19,752 nucleotides of DNA from CAWAPS01 sp963783945. GTDB lineage: Bacteria > Actinomycetota > Acidimicrobiia > Acidimicrobiales > Palsa-688. Under the pieces are notes generated by a model, which saw only the letters and a list, made by a program, of their open reading frames with translations, was not told the origin of the DNA and searched no databases. The stretch is taken from assembly GCA_963783945.1 (NCBI GenBank), contig CAWAPS010000038.1:1-19752 (forward strand), read 5' to 3'. Positions 14,734 to 19,752 of the stretch are shown here, piece by piece; positions within the stretch are counted from its first letter, which is position 1; every line of letters starts with the position of its first letter. The position numbers and the translations under genes are program-made.

Positions 14734-15752
14734 ACGAAACCGCGGCGCTCGGATGTCCAGGCCAGCAACTGGTCCGTGGGCCATCCGTTGACCACCCGCT
14801 CGACCGGGACCGACGAACCGGCTGCCTGCTCGCAGCCCAGGCCGATCCACTCGAGCTGGCCTGGAGCGTGGGCATCGGTGTCGATGCTGATCAGGCACCC
14901 ATGGCTCACCGCCAGCGCCAGCAGATCCGGCGGAGGATCCCGTCGCTCCGGTCTCGAGTTGATCTCGACTGCGGTGCCGGTGGCGGCACACGCCCCGAAG
15001 ACGGCATCGGCGTCGAAGCTGGACTGCTTTCGGCCCCGGCCCACCAGCTTGCGCCCGGTGCAGTGCCCGAGGATGTCGGTGTGCGGGTTCTGGATGGCGG
15101 CGATCATGCGCCGGGTCATGAGCACCGCCTCCATGCTGAGCTTGGAGTGGACGCTGGCCACGACCACGTCGAGCTCGGCCAGGAGATCCTCGTCCTGGTC
15201 CAGGGTGCCGTCCTCGAGGATGTCGACCTCGATGCCGGTCAGGATCCGGAACGGCGCCAGCTCGGCGTTGACAGCTCGAACGACCTCCAGCTGGCGGACC
15301 AACCGGTCCCGATCGAGACCGTGAGCCACCGTGAGGCGCGGACTGTGGTCGGTCAACGCCAGGTAGGAGTGGCCGAGGCCGATCGCAGCATCGGCCATCT
15401 CGCGGATCGTGCTCCCGCCGTCGGACCAGTCCGAATGGCTGTGACAATCCCCCTGGAGGGCCTGGCGGTACCGGGCGGCGCCCGCACCCAGCTCCGGTTC
15501 CGGCCTATTCTCGAGTTCCTGCAGGTAGGCGGGGATGCGGCCGGCGAGCGCCTCGGTGATCACCTGGGCGGACTTCTCTCCCACTCCGGGGAGGTCGCGA
15601 ACGCGCCCGGCGGCAACGAGCGCGGTGAGCCGGTCCGGGTCGACCGACGCGGCCGCCGCCGCGGCCTGCCGGAACGCCCTGACCCGGTAGCTGTCGGCTT
15701 GCTGGCGCTCCAGCAGGTAACCGATCCGTTGAAGGGCTTGGACGGGGTCTAT
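14727..15752 (-). CDS. Helix-hairpin-helix plus PHP-domain phosphoesterase
   Basis: A protein of about 341 residues related to the C-terminal half of PolX-type polymerases. The N-terminal part (DPVQALQRIGYLLERQQADS, then YRVRAFRQAA) and the HhH motif DLPGVGEK (53-60) suggest DNA binding. The PHP domain follows with GDCHSHSDWSDGG (101-113), LALTDHS (131-137), TGIEVDIL, VVASVHSK, DILGHCTGR, EINSRPER and IDTDAHAP, giving the metal-binding His/Asp set of a phosphoesterase or 3'-5' nuclease. The frame is open from a TAG just upstream, but the only full-length candidate start is ATA at 15752. The first ATG/GTG/TTG is GTG 15584, which would split the HhH motif. So the start codon is either unusual or mutated. 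Confidence 0.82.
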   Translation of the reverse strand: MDPVQALQRIGYLLERQQADSYRVRAFRQAAAAAASVDPDRLTALVAAGRVRDLPGVGEKSAQVITEALAGRIPAYLQELENRPEPELGAGAARYRQALQGDCHSHSDWSDGGSTIREMADAAIGLGHSYLALTDHSPRLTVAHGLDRDRLVRQLEVVRAVNAELAPFRILTGIEVDILEDGTLDQDEDLLAELDVVVASVHSKLSMEAVLMTRRMIAAIQNPHTDILGHCTGRKLVGRGRKQSSFDADAVFGACAATGTAVEINSRPERRDPPPDLLALAVSHGCLISIDTDAHAPGQLEWIGLGCEQAAGSSVPVERVVNGWPTDQLLAWTSERRGFVS

Positions 15753-15840
15753 GGCTCGACAGGCTAGCTAGCGGGCGAGCCTCACTTCGGGCATCGGCCC
15801 CGGATCTTCGTCACCGGTGAGGGCGGTCGGGAACTACCGG

Positions 15841-16638
15841 TCAGTGGGCGACCCGGGGGTGGGCCTTGACGGTCGCCTGGCTCGCCGGCATATGCGTCAC
15901 ATCGTTCAGATCGGCCTCGAGCTGGTTCATGTCAAAGCCCGAGGGAGCGTGCCCGGTCCTCCCTATGAAGTCCCGACTGGCCACCGCGAACGACTCGTCG
16001 GCGTAGGCCTCATAGAACCCCCAGCTCATGGGCTTGAGCATGCCCCAAGTCACGATGTAGAGGTTGGTGTCGTCGTAGGCGACGGCCGGTATGCAATGAC
16101 CGTTGCGGGGGTTGGGGGCGGCGGCACCGACCGGCCCGCCCGCCGGAACAACCCAAGGCACCTCGAGCATGTTGCCGGTAACGCAAAAGTCTGGCAGCTC
16201 CACGCCGACGTAGATGCTCCCGAACAGGTACACCGCCTCCTGGGCCTCGGTTTGATTCTTGAGCTCGATCGACGCAAACGCCTCGATCTTGCGGCCACCG
16301 ACCCCGGAGTTGCGCCAGTACTTGAGCACGCTCAACATGTTGCATCCGGCGTCTGCTGGTGGCGGATTGCCCACGAAATGCTCGTAGAAGGTCACGACGG
16401 CGCTGTCGGGCGGCGTGACTTCGGACCCGGCGTTGGCGGTCCAGTTCTGGATCATGTGCCCGGCCGCGGCGCAGGTGCAGTCTCCCCACTTGTCGTTGTC
16501 GTACATGGGCCAGACCGAGACCGCCTTGCCATATTCGACCGAGGCCGGAGGGGGCGGAAGAGCCGGCTGCAGATAGCGAGCGAAAGTCAGCGTGCGGCTG
16601 TCGATGACCGCCGGGTCTTTTCCGAGTCGCAGGGACAT
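15841..16638 (-). CDS. Hypothetical protein, possible papain-like fold
   Basis: A 265-residue protein I cannot assign to a named family. The segment DNDKWGDCTCAAAGHMI (48-63) resembles the nucleophile helix of papain-like peptidases, with C54 or C56 as candidate nucleophile. NGHCIPAVAYDD (179-190) resembles the active-site histidine strand (H181), and YIVTWG....SWGFYEAY (194-212) resembles the NSWG..WG region, though the usual Asn is not in place. There is no signal peptide, so it would act in the cytosol, unusual for this fold. ATG 16638 is chosen because GGAG lies 5 bases upstream and the 41 codons above it are low-complexity. It may be a non-catalytic relative or a transglutaminase-like enzyme. 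It is divergent from the SDR gene across 206 bases. Confidence 0.66.
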   Translation of the reverse strand: MSLRLGKDPAVIDSRTLTFARYLQPALPPPPASVEYGKAVSVWPMYDNDKWGDCTCAAAGHMIQNWTANAGSEVTPPDSAVVTFYEHFVGNPPPADAGCNMLSVLKYWRNSGVGGRKIEAFASIELKNQTEAQEAVYLFGSIYVGVELPDFCVTGNMLEVPWVVPAGGPVGAAAPNPRNGHCIPAVAYDDTNLYIVTWGMLKPMSWGFYEAYADESFAVASRDFIGRTGHAPSGFDMNQLEADLNDVTHMPASQATVKAHPRVAH

Positions 16639-16844
16639 GAGGGCTCCGGTTTCCAGGTTGTCGCAGGTGGTGGAAATCACTGTCGCGCCGGGCGGACGGG
16701 TGTTCACCGACCGCCGTACGAAAGGACGGAAACGATGTACGAAGGGGCAGACCCGGGCCATGGCTGGCGCAGCCGGCGATGCCGCCTACTACCGGGTAAC
16801 GTGACCGGTCGCACGAAGCACTGAGTAGGTCGAGGGCTGCGCCC

Positions 16845-17606
16845 ATGGGCATTCTGGACAAGTTCCGGCTGGACGACCGGGTGGCGATAGTGACGGGAGC
16901 TTCGTCGGGCCTCGGCGTGGCGTTCGCCGAGTGCCTGGCCGAAGCCGGTGCAGATGTGGCTCTCGGCGCCCGCCGGGTGGACCGCCTCGGAGCCACCGCC
17001 AAATCGGTTGAGGCGAGGGGACGCCGGGCCATCTCCTTGGCCACAGACGTCTCTGTCCCGCAGGACTGTCAAAAGCTCGTCGACGCCACCCTCGACGCCT
17101 TCGGACGGATCGACATCCTGGTCAACAATGCGGGAGTCGGCACGGCGTATCCCGCCACCCGGGAGACCCCCGAGCAGTTCCGTCACGTCATCGACATCAA
17201 CCTCAATGGCTCCTACTGGATGGCGCAGGCCTGCGGTCGGGTGATGAACCCGGGAAGCTCGATCATCTTCATATCCAGCGTGCTGGGCCTCACGACCGCC
17301 CAGCTGCCGCAGGCCGCTTACTCGTCCAGCAAGGCGGCATTGATCGGCCTGTCCCGGGACCTGGCGCAGCAATGGACCGGTCGAAGGGGTATCCGGGTCA
17401 ATGTGCTGGCTCCCGGCTGGTTCGGGTCGGAGATGACCGAGCAGTATCGACCGGGTTATCTCGAATCTCAACTGCCGAGGGTCCCGATGGGGAGGTTGGG
17501 CGAGGCACGGGAGCTGGCTGCCGCCCTTGTTTTCCTGGCCAGCGATGCCTCTTCATTCATTTCCGGCTGCGTCCTGCCCGTCGACGGGGGCCTGCTCACC
17601 GGCTGA
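16845..17606 (+). CDS. Short-chain dehydrogenase/reductase
   Basis: A classical SDR oxidoreductase of 253 residues. The cofactor motif TGASSGLG (about 18-25), ARR at the end of beta-2 (favouring NADP), the NNAG motif, and the catalytic Ser-Tyr-Lys in ISSVLG...AAYSSSKAAL are all present, followed by RVNVLAPGWF and the C-terminal SGCVLPVDGGLLTG. The closest general type is the gluconate-5-dehydrogenase/3-oxoacyl-ACP-reductase-like group, with substrate unknown. GAGG lies about 10 bases before the ATG. It stands alone on the plus strand, divergent from the papain-like gene, and a G/C hairpin follows its stop at once. Confidence 0.9.
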   Translation: MGILDKFRLDDRVAIVTGASSGLGVAFAECLAEAGADVALGARRVDRLGATAKSVEARGRRAISLATDVSVPQDCQKLVDATLDAFGRIDILVNNAGVGTAYPATRETPEQFRHVIDINLNGSYWMAQACGRVMNPGSSIIFISSVLGLTTAQLPQAAYSSSKAALIGLSRDLAQQWTGRRGIRVNVLAPGWFGSEMTEQYRPGYLESQLPRVPMGRLGEARELAAALVFLASDASSFISGCVLPVDGGLLTG

Positions 17607-17607
17607 T

Positions 17608-17625
17608 CTGCCCGGACCCGGGCAG
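17608..17625 (+). terminator. Hairpin after the SDR stop
   Basis: CTGCCCG and CGGGCAG form a 7-bp stem with a 4-base loop, starting two bases after the SDR stop codon. No T-run follows, as is usual in high-GC actinobacteria. Confidence 0.5.
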
Positions 17626-17723
17626 GCGGTCACCCGAGGCGGCAGCGCTACCCGTTCATCCAAGGGACCCACCCCCTCCTACGACGAAGCCCCACCGCGG
17701 GGCCCGGCGGCGCTGACTCACCG

Positions 17724-17740
17724 CCGGCCGGGACGGCCGG
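17724..17740 (-). terminator. Hairpin after the HD-domain gene stop
   Basis: CCGGCCG and CGGCCGG form a 7-bp stem with a 3-base loop five bases beyond the stop of the minus-strand HD-domain gene. Such G/C stems can arise by chance at this base composition. Confidence 0.4.
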
Positions 17741-17745
17741 TCCGC

Positions 17746-18315
17746 TTAGTCCCCGTCCGCGTCCTTCAGCGCTTGGGCCACCCGCCGGTCGACGGTCCAG
17801 GTCTCGGGGGGCTGGTGATGCTCTCCAGCCCATGTCACGGTCAGCTGGTTCGCTCCGGCCGCCCGCAACAGGTCGGCCCCGATGCGATCGTGGGTGAGAT
17901 ACAGCCCAACCCGGGTTCGCAGGCCCGGACGGCGGCCGGACCGCTCCCCGCCGGAATCGGGGTCCTCGGCCCAGGCGACCAGACGGGTGCGGCCCGAGGC
18001 CAAGGCGGCCAGGGTGATCCCCACCCGGGAAAAGGTGCCGAACGAGGATTCCACCTTGCCCACGTCATGGAGCAGGGCGGCGGCCGTTACTTCCCGCCCC
18101 GGGGTTTCTTCGCCGAGAAGGGACGCCGTGTCGCGAGCCACTCCCACCGCGTGCCGGCGATCGGGACCTGACATACGGCGCCACAAGTCCTGCTCGCCTG
18201 GCAACAGCTGGCCGAGGGCCCATTCGTCGTCTGCCCGCGGCGGGCCGGCGGGCGACAGCGCGCCGAAGAAGCGCACCGCCAGGTGGCGAAATGATCCGAA
18301 CTCGCTTGCGCCCAT
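17746..18315 (-). CDS. HD-domain phosphohydrolase-like protein
   Basis: A 189-residue protein with an HD-type metal site: H55 (RRHAVGVA), H83-D84 (LLHDVGK), H166-H167 (AGEHHQPP) and a late D187 (ALKDADGD). The HD superfamily hydrolyses phosphoesters of nucleotides or cyclic nucleotides. The short length and the single domain suggest a stand-alone hydrolase, but no substrate can be named. DEWALGQLLPGEQDLWRRM upstream of the core is a conserved-looking segment found in actinobacterial members as I recall. ATG 18315 has a weak GAGAAG just upstream. It lies 80 bases downstream of the end of the broken SDR gene on the same strand. Confidence 0.82.
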   Translation of the reverse strand: MGASEFGSFRHLAVRFFGALSPAGPPRADDEWALGQLLPGEQDLWRRMSGPDRRHAVGVARDTASLLGEETPGREVTAAALLHDVGKVESSFGTFSRVGITLAALASGRTRLVAWAEDPDSGGERSGRRPGLRTRVGLYLTHDRIGADLLRAAGANQLTVTWAGEHHQPPETWTVDRRVAQALKDADGD

Positions 18316-18395
18316 CGCTTCTCAGGTTATCCGGACAGGGCCGCCCGACCATGAAGAGCGGAAATCCGCGAAGCGGGCTCCGATGACAACCCGGA

Positions 18396-19108
18396 TCAGC
18401 CCCGCCGGAACCCGACCGGGCGCGCCGCGTCGTCCGGCTCGCCCCACCGCCCGAAGGGCATAGCCCGGCGAACCACCTCCATCTGGTTGCCGCTCGCCCA
18501 TCCGGTGTCGGTAGGGCCCGGGTTAACCGTATTGACGGTTATCCCTCTCGGCGCCAGGTGGTCGGCCAGGCTGACAGTAATCTGATGGATAGCCGCCTTG
18601 CTTAGGGCGTACGGGGAGTTCGTCAGGCATCGGTCCGAGAGCCTGGCCCGATGTGAACAGCACCACCCGGCCGGCGGTCGTCGTGTCGGGCGGCAAACTC
18701 CTTGACGAGCAATGCGCTCGCCCGGGCGTTGACCGCGAAGGTGTGATCCACCTCGTCCGCGGTCAGCTCCGCGAGCGACTGTCGGGCGCTGCGGGCGTGG
18801 TTGGCGATCAGGATGTCGAGGGCTCCGAACTCTTCGACGGACCGTCCGGCCAGCCGGGCCGGGGCCCCGGGGTCCGCCAGATCAGCGGCGGCGTGCGCCA
18901 CGCGAGGATTGCTTGCCCCCAGGTCGGCCACCATCCGCTCGGGGCCATCGGCTTCGGCCCCCGGCAGCTGCTCGACGTCGTGGGGGGCCCACGAGTGCAC
19001 GAGGACCGCTGCCCCGTCATCGAGGAGGCGTTTCACCACCGCGAAGCCGATTCCCCGCCGCCGGCTGACACCGGTGACGAGTGCGACCCGGCCGTTCAGT
19101 CCTCCCAT
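18396..19108 (-). pseudogene. Disrupted short-chain dehydrogenase
   Basis: The reading starts normally at ATG 19108 with GRVALVTGVSRRRGIGFAV, LDILIANHARS and AVNARASALLVKEFAARHDD. Near 18667-18675 the frame changes to give GRVVLFTSGQALGPMPDELP. Near 18612-18616 (a CCCC-G run) it changes again to YALSKAAIHQITVSLADHLA, then RGITVNTVNPGPTDTGWA and MPFGRWGEPDDAA. The C-terminus then goes straight to RPVGFRRG and TGA, lacking the usual final strand with its WVTGQ..DSEGG motif. All catalytic parts are recognisable across three frames, so decay is recent or the shifts are sequencing errors. The missing C-terminal piece argues for true decay. Confidence 0.84.
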
Positions 19109-19181
19109 CGCCGCCCCCGCCCCGCGACTAAGCCGCCGTCCGCCAGGGATAACCCGCGGGCCTGAGAGTCAGTGATAACCG

Positions 19182-19752
19182 CTACCAGATCGCCAGTTCG
19201 GTGTCAGGGTCGAAGAACTGCATGCGTAGCATGTTGGGAGCGAACCGGAAGCGGCTTCCGGCCTCGACGGAAACGTACGGCTCGACTCGCGCCACCCTGT
19301 CCCCGCTGCCGGCGAGACCGTCCTCGTCGGCGGTGGTCGCGCCGCCGGGCCGGACCCGGTGGGCGTCGATGTGGAAATGGACCATCTGCTCCGACCCGAG
19401 AGCCTCCACCAGGTCGACGTCGGCCTCCAGGTACGGGCCACCCCCTCGCCCGAACCGGCCGCGGGCAGGTGCTCAGGCCGCAGACCGATCACCACCGGCT
19501 TGCCTTCGTAACGCGTCAGCTCCGGTCGGTTGATGAGCACCTGCTCGGGGAGCGGGAGCGTCTGAGATCCCAGTACCACCTCTCAAGCGGAGGAGCCGAG
19601 CGAGGCCCGGTAAAGGTTCATGACGGGAGAACCGATGAAGGCGGCGACAAAAAGGTTGTCGGGCTTCTCATACCGCGCTTGCAGCTTGTCTACCTGCTGG
19701 AGGTGTCCGAGGCTCATCACCGCCACCCGGTCGCGATCGTCATGGCTTCGAC
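19182..19752 (-). pseudogene. Disrupted sugar-type ABC transporter ATPase (MalK/UgpC-like), 5' end outside window
   Basis: This is the C-terminal half of a carbohydrate-importer ATPase. At the right edge it reads VEAMT, the segment after the H-loop. A shift at about 19735-19737 leads to RDRVAVMSLGHLQQVDKL, ARYEKPDNLFVAAFIGSP and VMNLYRASLGSSA, then an in-frame TGA at 19585-19583. The same frame continues EVVLGSQTLPLPEQVL and KPVVIGLRPEHLPAAG, the regulatory OB-fold. A second shift near 19440-19446 (a C-run) gives GPYLEADVDLVEALGSEQMV and ends MQFFDPDTELAIW, TAG. Three lesions in 570 bases mean no intact product as read. No permease or binding-protein gene is in view. Confidence 0.84.

Noticed and set aside
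16716..16746. Two near-repeats of GTACGAAAGG/GTACGAAGGG in the gap between divergent genes
   Set aside because: The copies are short and imperfect and are not placed relative to a convincing promoter, so a regulatory claim is not supported.
1..19752. CRISPR arrays, tRNA or rRNA genes, intact insertion sequences
   Set aside because: Reading both strands by eye showed no regular spaced repeats, no cloverleaf or rRNA-like tracts, and no transposase with terminal repeats. A covariance-model scan would be needed to exclude small RNAs.

Overview
The window is high-GC DNA with dense, mostly minus-strand gene runs, start/stop-coupled gene pairs and at least one probable leaderless GTG start. A convincing S-(hydroxymethyl)mycothiol dehydrogenase (mscR) points to a mycothiol-producing actinobacterium. 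The FadD19-like ligase, fused branched-chain E1 and DUF5995 protein fit an environmental lineage such as Acidimicrobiia, but the exact taxon is inference.

Layout. 1-2583 (minus): 5' three quarters of icmF, the fused isobutyryl-CoA mutase, which runs off the left edge. Its promoter (2590-2630) has a 17-bp-spaced -35/-10 pair interleaved with two copies of the 12-bp palindrome TAGGACGTCCTA, and the predicted transcript starts at the GTG. 2634-3025: a non-coding gap holding a 119-bp imperfect palindrome. 3026-10579 (minus): six close-packed genes, in transcription order MBL-fold hydrolase, CorA-type transporter, FadD19-like acyl-CoA ligase, small membrane protein, fused 2-oxoacid dehydrogenase E1 alpha/beta, mscR. 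Several junctions are coupled (TAAATG, TGATG). Together with icmF this reads as branched-chain/acyl-CoA and aldehyde metabolism. 10671-11704 (plus): a broken GNAT-like gene. 11718-13702 (minus): an AspH-type hydroxylase and an alpha-oxoamine synthase coupled by a TTGA overlap, a possible small lipid or amino-ketone pathway. 13864-14642 (plus): a 19-codon upstream ORF coupled to a DUF5995 gene. 14679-14733: a perfect 26-bp-arm hairpin between convergent genes. 14727-15752 (minus): a HhH-PHP protein whose only full-length start appears to be ATA. 15841-16638 (minus): a possible papain-like protein, divergent from an SDR at 16845-17606. 17746-18315 (minus): an HD-domain protein. 18396-19752 (minus): two disrupted genes, an SDR and a sugar-type ABC ATPase, each with several lesions.

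The three disrupted genes carry both frameshifts and apparent deletions or a stop. Real gene decay is plausible, but the single-base shifts beside G/C runs could also be assembly errors. I saw no tRNA, rRNA, CRISPR array, intact transposase or phage gene.
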